Origin: Pseudoxanthomonas gei
GTDB taxonomy: Bacteria; Pseudomonadota; Gammaproteobacteria; Xanthomonadales; Xanthomonadaceae
Reading direction: 5' to 3'
Assembly (NCBI RefSeq): GCF_010119615.1
Contig: NZ_QOVG01000003.1
Span: 248,001-312,000, forward strand
Length of the DNA stretch: 64,000 nt
The notes beneath the pieces are model-generated. The model had not been told where the DNA came from. It saw nothing but the letters and a program-made list of their open reading frames with translations, and did not search any database. Positions 7,061-16,035 of the stretch are shown in pieces. The position numbers and the translations under genes were made by a program. Within the stretch, counting starts at the first letter, position 1. Every line of letters begins with the position of its first letter.

Positions 7061-8959
7061 CTAGACCGAACGACGCGCTTCACGTTCATGCTCCGGCTGA
7101 CCGTGCACCTGGACCTGGCTTCGCATTTCCTGTTGCACTTGCACCGTGCTTTTCTCGATCGGCTCCGAGGCTGCCTGACCTTTGTCCAGATGCACGCGCT
7201 GATGCGCCGGATCACTGGGAGAACCCTGCACCGCAAACAGACCCGTGCCATTACTGCTCTGGACGACATGATCGATCCGCGTCAGGCCACTGGCCTTGGC
7301 GTCGAATACCGTGGCACCGGCTGCATTCTGAAGCTCTTGCCTGTTTTTGAAAACATTAGGGCCTAATTGCTCCAGCCCTTTCAACGCCTGCTGGTACAAG
7401 CCATTGTCGGGATGGCGCGTATCGGAAAGCAGCGGTGAGTCTTTCGACTTCGACAACGCCGCCATCGTCTGCGCGCCCACCACCCCATCAGCCTTCAGCC
7501 CATGTGCCTGCTGGTAGGCGTGTACGGCCTCCCTGGTGCGGTCGCCGAAACCGCCATCCTCTCGCAGTGCGCGCCCATCCTTGTCGCGATAGCCGAAGTT
7601 GTTCAAGGCGTCTTGCAGCTGACGGACGTTGTCGCCACTTCCTCCAACTCGCATGACAGCAGCATCGACCTGTTTCGGCTCTGGGATCGCGGAACTGCCT
7701 TGCGCTTGCGTCTGCAAGTCCCGGGTCTGGAGATGGTCGTCCCGAAGCAAGCCACGCGCTTCGGCCAACGGGTCGGTGACGTACAACTTCACCCCGCCGG
7801 CTTGCTTGCGCTGCAAATAGGCGTCCAGAGAACCCAGTTCCACGCCTTCGCCACCACGCGACTGGCTGATCATCAGCTCGCCACTTTTCGGATCCCGCAC
7901 CACCATGGTGATGTGGTCAATGCCCATATAGCGACCGCGATCCCAGCTGGTTGGCCCATTGTCTTCGCCAATGATCATGCCTTCCTTCAGCGCCGCGCGG
8001 GTGAGCGCACCTCCCTCGATCAACACCCCGGACCGTTGCCGCGCCTTGTCGACGATCATCGCGGCGCCATCGTTGCCCAGGGAGAACAGCTCATCCCTGC
8101 TGAATACTTCGCGGCCCGCCTTGGCGTTGACTTCCTTCATGCTCGCATTCTGCAGGGTCGCTACCCAGCCCGAGCAATCCACATAGCCCTGATCCGGATG
8201 CTTGCCATCGACGCCCGGGATACGTCCGCTCATCGCGTATCTCACATGGTCGTACCTGACGCTCAAATCATGTGCGGCAACAAGTGCAATCGGCTGGCCG
8301 GGTCCAGGTGCCAGGGAGGGCGCGGGCAACTGGGTGTGCAGAGATACTTGGGCGGCGCCGACCGGCTCGATTCCCTTCTCCGGAATCCTGACGCGGTCGA
8401 ACTTGGTGTCCCAGTACTGGGTAAACGTAGTGGCCATGTCGCGGTCGGACATGCTCCTGAAATCAGAGTACTTGCCGCCGGTTACGCTTTCGAAATCCCT
8501 GGAGCTGACGTTGTTGAGAATGTTCGCACGCGTATCATCCCGCCCGAATTGGCCAGTGGCCATTGCCGTCTGAATGGAACGATAGCCAGCGCCACCCTGC
8601 TGGTGCGCCATGTACATATCCAGGCCATCCGGCTCGGCATTTCCCGAAAGATAGGGTCGGCCGTCACGTCCATGCCGGTTGACCAATGCCTGCCTGTTAT
8701 CCAGATAGAGACGCGCGGCCGCGTCGGTATTGGCTACTGCATCAAGCTCACGGCCCCGGATGCCATAAGCCACGGCAGTATCGGGCACAAACTGGAACAG
8801 CCCCTTGGCGCCGCGCTCGCCACGCGATGCCTGCTCGTTGAATGTACCGCCCGTCTCTATGTACGCGAAGCGCATGAAGTCGTCGCGCGGAATGTTTCTC
8901 TGCTGCGCTTCGCGCTCGATGATGTCCAGAACTTCCTGTCTGCTGTAGTCACGTTCCAT
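7061..8959 (-). CDS. X-T4SS antibacterial effector: muramidase-like + NlpC/P60 + PG-binding + XVIPCD
   Basis: A 632-aa modular protein. Residues 1-190 resemble a lysozyme/transglycosylase fold, with a candidate catalytic Glu35 (FAYIETGG) and GAKGLFQFVPDTA. Residues about 230-395 resemble an NlpC/P60 cysteine peptidase, with Cys262 (YVDCSGWV) and His349 (GIDHITMVV). Residues about 435-503 form a PG_binding_1 repeat (VRQLQDALNNFGY, then AYQQAHGLKADGVVG). Residues about 512-632 match the XVIPCD, the secretion signal recognised by VirD4 of xanthomonad bacteria-killing T4SSs (GLTRIDHVV, LFAVQG) with a Gln-rich end. There is no Sec signal, as expected for this route. AAGGA precedes the ATG. It is the last gene of the virB cluster, the usual place for an effector. 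The catalytic residues are inferred from motif position. Confidence 0.88.
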   Translation of the reverse strand: MERDYSRQEVLDIIEREAQQRNIPRDDFMRFAYIETGGTFNEQASRGERGAKGLFQFVPDTAVAYGIRGRELDAVANTDAAARLYLDNRQALVNRHGRDGRPYLSGNAEPDGLDMYMAHQQGGAGYRSIQTAMATGQFGRDDTRANILNNVSSRDFESVTGGKYSDFRSMSDRDMATTFTQYWDTKFDRVRIPEKGIEPVGAAQVSLHTQLPAPSLAPGPGQPIALVAAHDLSVRYDHVRYAMSGRIPGVDGKHPDQGYVDCSGWVATLQNASMKEVNAKAGREVFSRDELFSLGNDGAAMIVDKARQRSGVLIEGGALTRAALKEGMIIGEDNGPTSWDRGRYMGIDHITMVVRDPKSGELMISQSRGGEGVELGSLDAYLQRKQAGGVKLYVTDPLAEARGLLRDDHLQTRDLQTQAQGSSAIPEPKQVDAAVMRVGGSGDNVRQLQDALNNFGYRDKDGRALREDGGFGDRTREAVHAYQQAHGLKADGVVGAQTMAALSKSKDSPLLSDTRHPDNGLYQQALKGLEQLGPNVFKNRQELQNAAGATVFDAKASGLTRIDHVVQSSNGTGLFAVQGSPSDPAHQRVHLDKGQAASEPIEKSTVQVQQEMRSQVQVHGQPEHEREARRSV

Positions 8960-9060
8960 GTTCTTCTTCCTTGCCTGGTTGAGTTACGGCCATGTCGGCC
9001 GTGATGCGTCAACCGGACTCGTCCTTGAGTCCTGTGTTCCCGGTCAACCGTTCGAGCGCC

Positions 9061-10062
9061 CTACAAATATTGTTTGCTGGAAGTATCGTAGCGATATTCC
9101 ACCGTGTCACCCGGGCCCAGCGCCCGGGTCTCGCCCGCTGCCCTGACCTGGGTTCCACTCATGATTACCCGGATGACTGGCAGCCCGCTGGTTTCCTGGC
9201 CGAGGAACTCCAAAGAGCCAGTGCTCGTTGCGCAGGGGATTGTCACCTCCTCCTCGCCTTCACAAGCCGCCCCGTTGTGGGCACCGGCTACCAGATTCCC
9301 GAGGTAAGTCCACCGCCTCTCATCCGCGCCATTCAATTCGTGCGGGTTGAACAGGAATAGATCGAACGTACTGATACGCGTGCCTGTAGCCAGATACCAG
9401 GTGGGTACCGCCAGCAGAAGCTTGCCATCCACGGTTACGTGGCTTTGCGGCGCGCGGCCTTCGTCGATTTCGTTGGGCTTTGCAAAACCACCAAGCTCGC
9501 CTACGAATTGGTCTGACCCCTGGAACAGCCACGGCTTCAGCCTGTTCGGCGGGTGGGCAATGACAACGGTCGCCTGCCCAATCGTGACCTTCGGATCTGG
9601 AGCCGCACCAGCCTGATGTGGCGAAGCTGCATATTCGTCTGGGGTCTGCGCGGTAAAACCCGTGAAATATTGCTCTCCTCCCAACTCGAACGAGTATCCA
9701 TACCAGTAGCTAACCCAGCTTCCACTCTCCATCTCATAGGACGAAGCGCCATCACCATCCTTCTGGTAGACGAGGTACAGCAGGCTGCTGGGTGAAGGAG
9801 GGTGGATGGTGTTTAGAGAATCACTAGGCACGATAGGGACTTCCTTGTCTTGGTAAGCAACAAACAGCCGAATGTGGCTCGGGCAAAAAAGGTGGTTTTC
9901 TGCGGTGACGCACGCGTACGCAAACAAACCAAATGGAGCACAAGCTGAGCCGATCCCACAGTAGCTTCCTTGATGCGCAATGGTTCTAAACCGCGTCCCG
10001 TTTCCGAAGCCATTCACCGAAGACCTTGCTTCACTGCTTGGCATGAATTGTTGGCTGCTCAA
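9061..10062 (-). CDS. Unrecognised protein in immunity-gene position
   Basis: Up to 333 aa, starting at TTG 10062 (an in-frame ATG is seven codons in), ending 101 bases before the effector start. I do not recognise the family. The central and C-terminal parts are rich in aromatic and beta-prone segments (SSLLYLVYQ, WVSYWYGYSFEL, FDLFLFNPHEL) and the last 80 residues are acidic. Cognate immunity proteins of X-T4SS effectors normally lie immediately upstream of the effector and are lipoproteins; here no signal peptide or good lipobox is visible, although the N-terminal 70 residues hold several Cys. Either the N-terminus is wrong or frameshifted, or this is not a classical immunity protein. Local base composition is more A/T-rich than the flanks. 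Confidence 0.55.
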   Translation of the reverse strand: MSSQQFMPSSEARSSVNGFGNGTRFRTIAHQGSYCGIGSACAPFGLFAYACVTAENHLFCPSHIRLFVAYQDKEVPIVPSDSLNTIHPPSPSSLLYLVYQKDGDGASSYEMESGSWVSYWYGYSFELGGEQYFTGFTAQTPDEYAASPHQAGAAPDPKVTIGQATVVIAHPPNRLKPWLFQGSDQFVGELGGFAKPNEIDEGRAPQSHVTVDGKLLLAVPTWYLATGTRISTFDLFLFNPHELNGADERRWTYLGNLVAGAHNGAACEGEEEVTIPCATSTGSLEFLGQETSGLPVIRVIMSGTQVRAAGETRALGPGDTVEYRYDTSSKQYL

Positions 10063-10189
10063 GCTGCAACCGCAGCCGATTCTTCCTGCATATGCCTGCT
10101 CATCTGCTGCAGGCCCGCCATTAACCAGAGAGGATGAAGATACCTAAGTATGTTCACACACCTCGTTTTGTTTCGGAGATCCTTCGAAG

Positions 10190-10711
10190 TCAATATTTTT
10201 CGAAAACCGGATTTGCACACTGCTCGGCAACAATGCTGCATTTTCCACCGCCATTAGCAGCACACGAAGATAATGCCAACGCTTTCGCAGCTTCTAGAGA
10301 TCCAGCACCGGCACTTGCCGCGCTTCCTCCAACAAGGGCGGGCCAGGCCAACGCAGAGCATTGATTGAAATAAGAAGAGGCTTTGCAGTCTTGGGCGCCG
10401 TGACGTGCGCAGCGCCGCATGGCTTCGGCTTTTGCGTCTTCCTCGAGGCCGTGACCCGTGGATAGCCCAACGTCTCCAACGACAGGATCAACTGCGATGG
10501 CTGACCATTTAGTTTTCCACGCGCCGGCCGGCATTTGCGTAATTTGCTCCTCCGGCATGATGTCTGTGCCCGCCATCGGCGCACACCCGGACGCTCCGTT
10601 TCCACCAATTGGATAATATCCGTTGGGGCAAGATCCGCCTTCCGCCATTGTGTCACCACTGAACAAAAGGCCTAGAAGCATCCATATACGAATCTGCACT
10701 TTGTCCTCCAT
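10190..10711 (-). CDS. Secreted DUF4189-domain protein (copy 2)
   Basis: A 173-aa protein with an N-terminal hydrophobic segment (IWMLLGLLFSGDTMA) followed by a mature N-terminus EGGSCPNGYYPIGG...GCAPM that is nearly shared with the next gene upstream. Residues about 68-165 match the DUF4189 pattern: WSAIAVD, paired cysteines in RRCARHGAQDCKA, then NQCSALAW and a Cys-rich end. DUF4189 proteins are often encoded beside xanthomonad virB loci, but their function is unknown to me. Six or more cysteines suggest an oxidised periplasmic or exported protein. It is a tandem paralogue of 10873-11373, about 160 bases away. Confidence 0.75.
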   Translation of the reverse strand: MEDKVQIRIWMLLGLLFSGDTMAEGGSCPNGYYPIGGNGASGCAPMAGTDIMPEEQITQMPAGAWKTKWSAIAVDPVVGDVGLSTGHGLEEDAKAEAMRRCARHGAQDCKASSYFNQCSALAWPALVGGSAASAGAGSLEAAKALALSSCAANGGGKCSIVAEQCANPVFEKY

Positions 10712-10872
10712 TACCTGCCAGAGCCATCACGGTTTTCGCCTCCATTTGCCAGGCCAAGACCGGACGTTATGCGAGAAGAACCTTCGCTATGTAAGGCGTT
10801 CTATGGACATTTCGTCCAAGTACGTCCACGCAATACTTAGGTCGATGAAGGCCTTGTAAGAAACAAAATGGC

Positions 10873-11373
10873 TCACTCCACTCTCTCCGGAAGACTGCAA
10901 TCTGCATAGTAGATCTTGCATTTGCCTGTCTTCTCTCCGCACAGGAATAGTGCTCTGCTTGCGGCCTTCTCTTTTGTACCGGCACTTGCAGTTGCCGCGT
11001 AATTTTCACCCCAAGCCACTACCCCGCACTGGTTGTAATAGCTGAGATCGACATTGCAGTCTTTTCCCCCGGCGATCTGGCAGTCCGCCATGGCCGCAGC
11101 CTCAGCCGCTTCCTTGTTTTGCATAGAACTGGCTACGCCGAAGAGCCCGCCTGGAAAATCCACTGCAATCGAGCCCCAGCGATCTTCCCAAAGCACAGGC
11201 CGTGATCTCGCTGGCGAAGGACTAGAACTATTACCCGGCATGGGTGCGCATCCAGAGGCAGCTTGGCCACCTATAGGGTAATAGCCGGCGGGACACGAAC
11301 CGCCTTCCGCGCGGGCCAACTGCGAACCTAGAAGCAGAAATGTTCCCAAAAACAACAGATATTTATTCGACAC
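10873..11373 (-). CDS. Secreted DUF4189-domain protein (copy 1)
   Basis: A 166-aa protein with a clear signal peptide (YLLFLGTFLLLGSQLARA, cleavage expected before EGGSCP). The mature part repeats the EGGSCPxGYYPIGGxxASGCAPM opening of its neighbour, then has the DUF4189 core (WGSIAVDFPGG, ADCQIAGGKDCNV, NQCGVVAWG, KCKIYYADC). It starts 3 bases after the stop of virB6, so it is part of the virB transcript. Function is not known; a periplasmic accessory or protective role is a guess from location. The two copies share the N-terminal motif and the Cys pattern but differ strongly in between, so the duplication is old. Confidence 0.78.
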   Translation of the reverse strand: MSNKYLLFLGTFLLLGSQLARAEGGSCPAGYYPIGGQAASGCAPMPGNSSSPSPARSRPVLWEDRWGSIAVDFPGGLFGVASSMQNKEAAEAAAMADCQIAGGKDCNVDLSYYNQCGVVAWGENYAATASAGTKEKAASRALFLCGEKTGKCKIYYADCSLPERVE

Positions 11374-11375
11374 AC

Positions 11376-12557
11376 TTAGCCCCTAGGAGGTAGGTTTGAG
11401 CTCGTTTTAACGAGATCTTCCTGAACTCGATGAGTGCCGTTATACGCAGCGGTCCCTGGCGTTTCATTGCCAACACGTTGCGAATTCGCAGCATTTGAGT
11501 GGTTTCCATCTTTGCCTACATGATTGCTGGCTGGCGCGTAACTATCGGCACCGCGGTAGCCAGGCTCGCCGGGGCGTTGCCCCGCCGGTGCTCCACCCGG
11601 AGTACCAAACTGTGAGAACGCCATGAAGTTGCCTAGCGTTCCTTGAAAGAACGCAGCGGCCATCGGCGGGGCGCTGATTATCAGCATTGTCAGCACCACT
11701 CCCATACCGCCCTGCTGCATAGCCATGCTGCTTACGCCTTCAGGGCCTGCCCCCAACAGGCTGCTGACCCAGAATGCCTTGGCGACCGCGATTACCATGT
11801 CCATTGCCAGGGTTACCATCACGCTAAGCAGGGCCAGAGAAAACATGGTGCCGAGGCCGTAATAAAGCCATCTGCCGAACAGGCCCTTTGTCTGCTCGAA
11901 AAGAAGGCACAGGATGAAGAATGGCCCCAAGCCTATGAACAGGGCCATGGCAACCTTGTTCAAAAGAAGCATAGTGCCTGCTGTCACTGCCGGCCCCCCC
12001 GTTCCGATTCCAGCAAACCATAGGGCGCGGGATTTCTTTCCGTCCAGCACCTCATCCCCCGATACATCCAACGCGTCGATGCTGCTGAGCGCGACTTGCA
12101 TGTAAGCCAGTGAACGGTCGATCTGGTCATACACGTTGTCGTCATTACCCGTTATGGTTTGACTTATAACCGTACTGAGCCCGTCGGTCGTAGACCGGTA
12201 TACCGATCCGCCTGCCACTGCCGCAGCGGTAGCTACACTCACAATCAAAACAGCACGCAGCGAATTTGTGACCAGAGCCATCATTGAATCGCGCGACTGC
12301 CCTGTGACTATCCGATAGCCTTGGATGATGATCCACAAAGTCAACAGAGAAAATACGGCCACTCCCAGCAGACTTGCAGTGCGCCCGAGGAGATTGTCTC
12401 GAAAGACATCGATTTCGCCAGTAAGGAAACTGTTTATTTCCCGGAAGAAAAGAAGGTCAGAAATGGGGCCGGCCTTCTGAAGTCCAAACAGCCCAAAGTC
12501 CGGCAGATTTCCTTCTAGAAACATGATATGACCGACCATACCAACGATATTTTCCAT
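11376..12557 (-). CDS. virB6: VirB6-type T4SS inner-membrane channel protein
   Basis: A 393-aa polytopic membrane protein of the TrbL/VirB6 family. Clear membrane helices include SLLGVAVFSLLTLWIIIQGY, AVLIVSVATAAAVAGG, VAMALFIGLGPFFILCLLF, LALLSVMVTLAMDMVIAVA and GVVLTMLIISAPPMAAAFF. The central LFIGLGPFFILCLLFEQTKGLFGRW stretch holds the Trp/Gly pattern typical of the family. The C-terminal 90 residues are soluble, Gly/Pro/Asn-rich and poorly conserved. VirB6 forms part of the inner-membrane translocation channel. It sits between virB5 and the DUF4189 pair. The ribosome site of the chosen ATG is weak. Confidence 0.88.
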   Translation of the reverse strand: MENIVGMVGHIMFLEGNLPDFGLFGLQKAGPISDLLFFREINSFLTGEIDVFRDNLLGRTASLLGVAVFSLLTLWIIIQGYRIVTGQSRDSMMALVTNSLRAVLIVSVATAAAVAGGSVYRSTTDGLSTVISQTITGNDDNVYDQIDRSLAYMQVALSSIDALDVSGDEVLDGKKSRALWFAGIGTGGPAVTAGTMLLLNKVAMALFIGLGPFFILCLLFEQTKGLFGRWLYYGLGTMFSLALLSVMVTLAMDMVIAVAKAFWVSSLLGAGPEGVSSMAMQQGGMGVVLTMLIISAPPMAAAFFQGTLGNFMAFSQFGTPGGAPAGQRPGEPGYRGADSYAPASNHVGKDGNHSNAANSQRVGNETPGTAAYNGTHRVQEDLVKTSSNLPPRG

Positions 12558-12685
12558 AACATCTTTACTCTTCCGAGATGATTCAACGCTTGCAAGTAGC
12601 AGTACGACCGAGGGGGGTCACAACTTTTTTTGTGCAGGCCACAGTGGATTCTTGGTCGTCATGTGGTCCCACTTGGATGATCACC

Positions 12686-13435
12686 CTAGCGATCATCTCT
12701 CCGCGCGCCACTAAGAGCCGCTTTCAGCGCCGCACCGCGAATGACACCGCTTACTATTCCGCCACTGGCACCATCAAGCGTTTCTTGCGTAGACGCCTTC
12801 ATGTCTTCCTTGAGGACGTATAGCCACCTGTCATAAGCGTCGGTCTGGTTCGTGGCACGCTGCATATCCAGTTGCAGCATCTCGCCAAAAGAAGCGAGCC
12901 TGTTTGTGTTGGCGACCATCTCACCCGTGTTCTGCTCGGGAATGCCGGCTCGTTCCGCATAGATTTCCTGCAACTCAGTGTTACGAGTCTTAGACAGCTT
13001 GAGTACCTCTAGCATTGCGTTGTACCTTGCGTTCTCGGTCTGCACGATCTGGGCACATTTAGCAGCACTAGACGATGATGAGAGCAGGCTTTTCATGCCC
13101 GATGGGCAGCGTTCTGCCACACCCTCGTTCAAGCCCCGGGGCACGAATTCGTCGGTGGGCATCATGTTGCTGCGGAATGCCTTTCCTTTTACGTACTGCT
13201 GTTCCAGCTGCCTTATCTGCGTCTGATATTGCTGGACCTGCTTGGTGTACTGCTGGATCTGCTGCTGGTACTGCTGCACCCAACCCAGGGACGTCTTGAT
13301 GACGTGTGCGGCATCCACGACTGGCATGCCGGTGGCCTGCGCGGTACCGATTAACAGCACCATAGAGGTGGCAAGGGCCAGCGCAAGCGGACGGCTGGTG
13401 AACGATGCCTTCTTCATTGCTTTCATATTCTGCAT
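12686..13435 (-). CDS. virB5: VirB5-type minor pilus protein
   Basis: A 249-aa exported protein. The start at 13435 is supported by AAGGAG eight bases upstream. A signal peptide (LALALATSMVLLIGTAQA) precedes a long Gln-rich amphipathic helix (QYQQQIQQYTKQVQQYQTQI) and further helices, the all-alpha layout of VirB5/TraC. In Agrobacterium VirB5 sits at the pilus tip. In the Xanthomonas X-T4SS the gene at this place is often listed only as hypothetical, so the name rests on topology, position between virB4 and virB6 and helix pattern. Three cysteines are visible; two (RCPSG, KCAQI) may form a disulfide. Confidence 0.78.
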   Translation of the reverse strand: MQNMKAMKKASFTSRPLALALATSMVLLIGTAQATGMPVVDAAHVIKTSLGWVQQYQQQIQQYTKQVQQYQTQIRQLEQQYVKGKAFRSNMMPTDEFVPRGLNEGVAERCPSGMKSLLSSSSSAAKCAQIVQTENARYNAMLEVLKLSKTRNTELQEIYAERAGIPEQNTGEMVANTNRLASFGEMLQLDMQRATNQTDAYDRWLYVLKEDMKASTQETLDGASGGIVSGVIRGAALKAALSGARRDDR

Positions 13436-13507
13436 GTCCGTATCTCCTTGGTGAAAGAATCGAGCAGTTCCTGCAGCTGCCGCTCGTCTTGCTTTTACAA
13501 CTAATTC

Positions 13508-15979
13508 CTATCCGACTGCCTGCACCACACGGGCACCTTTAGCCGCGTCACGGGGTACTGAGGTCTTGCCCGATCCGTTCCTGCTTTCGTAGAAATGCTC
13601 TAGCCATTGCTCCGGGCGGAGTTCGGCCGGGTCGATGCCCTCTTCCCGGCCCCGTCTCTCCAGCACCTCATGCATGATCTCGATGTTGTCAGTGGATGCC
13701 GAGATGACCGCCAGGGCGTCATCCATGCCTCGCAGGTTGAGCTGGCAGACGCTGGAGGCGTGGCCCTGTTTGACCAGGAAACATCGGGAGCGTTCGTCCA
13801 GGCTGACCACTACCTGGTATTCGGCTTCGGTCAGCTTCAGGCCGTTGATGTAGTCGTCGCGGCTGGCATTGGGGTTGGGTAGCAGGATCATGGTCGCGGT
13901 CTGCTCGATCAGCGCCGCGGCTATGTCGCTGGCCAATGCGTCTTCCGGACTCTGGGTGGCGAAGATGCCCAGTCCGTTCTGCTTACGGATGGTCTTCTGC
14001 TTGTTCTTGGCGAATTCCTTGAGGCCACCCTTGCCATCCAGAATTTTCCAGAACTCGTCCATCACGTATATCAGGCGGCGGCCGTCGATCAGGCCTTCCA
14101 GGCGGTGCAGCAGGTAGTTGATCACCGGCGCCCGCACTTCGGGGTTGTCGATGATGTCGGTGTAGTCGAAGCCGATGATGTTGGCTTTCTGCAAGTCGAT
14201 GGTATCGACGGGATTGTCGAACACCCAGCCGTGCGAGTTGCCATGGGTCCACTTGCGCATGCGGGCGAACAGGCCATCATCGCCCATGTTGGGCAGGCTC
14301 TTCTGGAAATTGGTCATGTTGCGCAGGTGCATCGGCGTGTCGAGCATGTTCTCCACGCCGCGGAAGATGTCCTCTTCTTCACGCGACGTGTAGGCAGCCT
14401 TGCCAGCCAGCACCTTCATCAGATCTGACACAAACTGGGTATTGGCCTCGTTCCGTTCACACTGGAAAGGGTTGAAGCCAGTCGGCTGGCCATTCTCCAG
14501 AGCCAGGTAGTTGCCCCCGCATGCACGCACGAAGATCTCGGCGCCCCGATCCTTGTCGAAAAAGAAGATGGTGGGCGACGGATCCAACTTCTGGACCTGG
14601 CTCAACAGGAAGTTGATCAACGCAGTCTTGCCGGTGCCAGACTTGCCAATGACCATGGTATTGGCGATTGCCTTCTCGCCCAACGAATTCTCCGCCGGAT
14701 GGGTGGCGTGAAAATTGAAGTAATACGGCTGCCCGTTGGTGGTCTGCAGCGTGGTGACGCATTCGCCCCACGGATTGTTCTCCTTCTTGCCCGAGGCGAA
14801 GTTGTGCAGTGGGGACAGCCCCAGGAAGTTTAGCGAACTGATATTGGCAAGGCGCGTGCGGTTTTTCCAGTTGCCCGGGAGTTGCGAGTAGAACGATGAA
14901 ACTACTGCGAGGTCTTCCTTGGTGGAAACGAAGCCGGCATTCGAAAGTTCCGCGCGTGCAGTGGCGGTGTTCTGCGAAAGCTTCTCCTGCGAATCGGCAT
15001 ATAGCGCCATGGTGAAGTGATACTCGCCCAGCACGAAATTGCCCGACGCCAACTGGTCCATGGCATGGTCTAGTTCGACGATCTGGCTCACGGCCTTGTC
15101 TCCGGACGAGATCATCATGCCCTTGGTGCGGTCGAGCACCTTGAGCGCGTCCTGGCGTCCAATCGGACTGAACGAATGAGTGATCACATAATCGAAGTCC
15201 AGATACTTCAGGCCATTGAGGATGCCCGGGTATGTACCGTCGGTGTATTCCTTGATATTGAGGATGGCGCCGAAATGATTGACGCCATTGGGCGTATTGA
15301 TGATGAAATCCCCGGTCTTGTCCGAGAACATGTGCCGGCTTACCGGCAGATAGCCGCTGACGGGAGCCGCTAGCACCGGAACGGGCTCATCTATCCGGTT
15401 GATCAGGTAACCAAAGAACTCGAGCGTTTCTGAAAAAACCACCCCGTTCTTTGCCTCGTACATGCCGAGCCGGTAGGGGGAATAGTCCTTCAGCACCGCC
15501 TCCAGGTTGCCCGCCAGCTCCTGGATCTTGGCGATCGCCTGATCCTGCTCGGATTGCAACTGGGTGATGTTGGTTGATTTTTCCACCATACGCTTGCCGG
15601 TCACTACCGGGCGGTAAAGCATCGTCAGATAGAGCTCGTTCTGCATGATTTTCTGGGAAGACAGCGATTCAAAGTAGGCATCGGACATGTCCTGGTTGAA
15701 GGGCTGCCCGAACTTGCTCTGGTTGTTGATGCGCCGTTTGCGACGCACATCGTGCACCCAGAACGCCAGGTTGGCGAAATCGGGGGCCCGCAGGGTCTGC
15801 AGCATGCGGTTGAACGTGTTGTGGCGGTGCTCGATCTCCCATTCGTCCCGACCCACGAACGGCAAACCACCCAGATGCCACACCAGCAGGTAGTCGCCGC
15901 CGGTGGTCTTGATCACCGACGGCGAAACATGGGTGGACAGCGGGATGAATTCGCTGATGGAGGTGTCGGGCGTAAACAT
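13508..15979 (-). CDS. virB4: VirB4-type T4SS ATPase
   Basis: An 823-aa protein of normal VirB4/CagE length. The N-terminal half (about 1-430) is the membrane-associated region; the C-terminal half is a RecA-like motor with Walker A GKSGTGKT near residue 442, Walker B LIYVMDEFWK near residue 640 and a downstream GIFATQSPEDAL segment of the family. VirB4 powers assembly and substrate transfer at the inner face of the membrane. It lies between virB3 and virB5. No strong ribosome site is seen before the ATG. The C-terminal tail ending VQAVG is basic and probably flexible. Unlike some relatives, VirB3 is a separate gene rather than fused. Confidence 0.93.
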   Translation of the reverse strand: MFTPDTSISEFIPLSTHVSPSVIKTTGGDYLLVWHLGGLPFVGRDEWEIEHRHNTFNRMLQTLRAPDFANLAFWVHDVRRKRRINNQSKFGQPFNQDMSDAYFESLSSQKIMQNELYLTMLYRPVVTGKRMVEKSTNITQLQSEQDQAIAKIQELAGNLEAVLKDYSPYRLGMYEAKNGVVFSETLEFFGYLINRIDEPVPVLAAPVSGYLPVSRHMFSDKTGDFIINTPNGVNHFGAILNIKEYTDGTYPGILNGLKYLDFDYVITHSFSPIGRQDALKVLDRTKGMMISSGDKAVSQIVELDHAMDQLASGNFVLGEYHFTMALYADSQEKLSQNTATARAELSNAGFVSTKEDLAVVSSFYSQLPGNWKNRTRLANISSLNFLGLSPLHNFASGKKENNPWGECVTTLQTTNGQPYYFNFHATHPAENSLGEKAIANTMVIGKSGTGKTALINFLLSQVQKLDPSPTIFFFDKDRGAEIFVRACGGNYLALENGQPTGFNPFQCERNEANTQFVSDLMKVLAGKAAYTSREEEDIFRGVENMLDTPMHLRNMTNFQKSLPNMGDDGLFARMRKWTHGNSHGWVFDNPVDTIDLQKANIIGFDYTDIIDNPEVRAPVINYLLHRLEGLIDGRRLIYVMDEFWKILDGKGGLKEFAKNKQKTIRKQNGLGIFATQSPEDALASDIAAALIEQTATMILLPNPNASRDDYINGLKLTEAEYQVVVSLDERSRCFLVKQGHASSVCQLNLRGMDDALAVISASTDNIEIMHEVLERRGREEGIDPAELRPEQWLEHFYESRNGSGKTSVPRDAAKGARVVQAVG

Positions 15980-16035
15980 GGATGCTGGATATCCGGGGAT
16001 TGCGTGATGGTGAGTGGAGGAGCGGCGCGTGCTGC

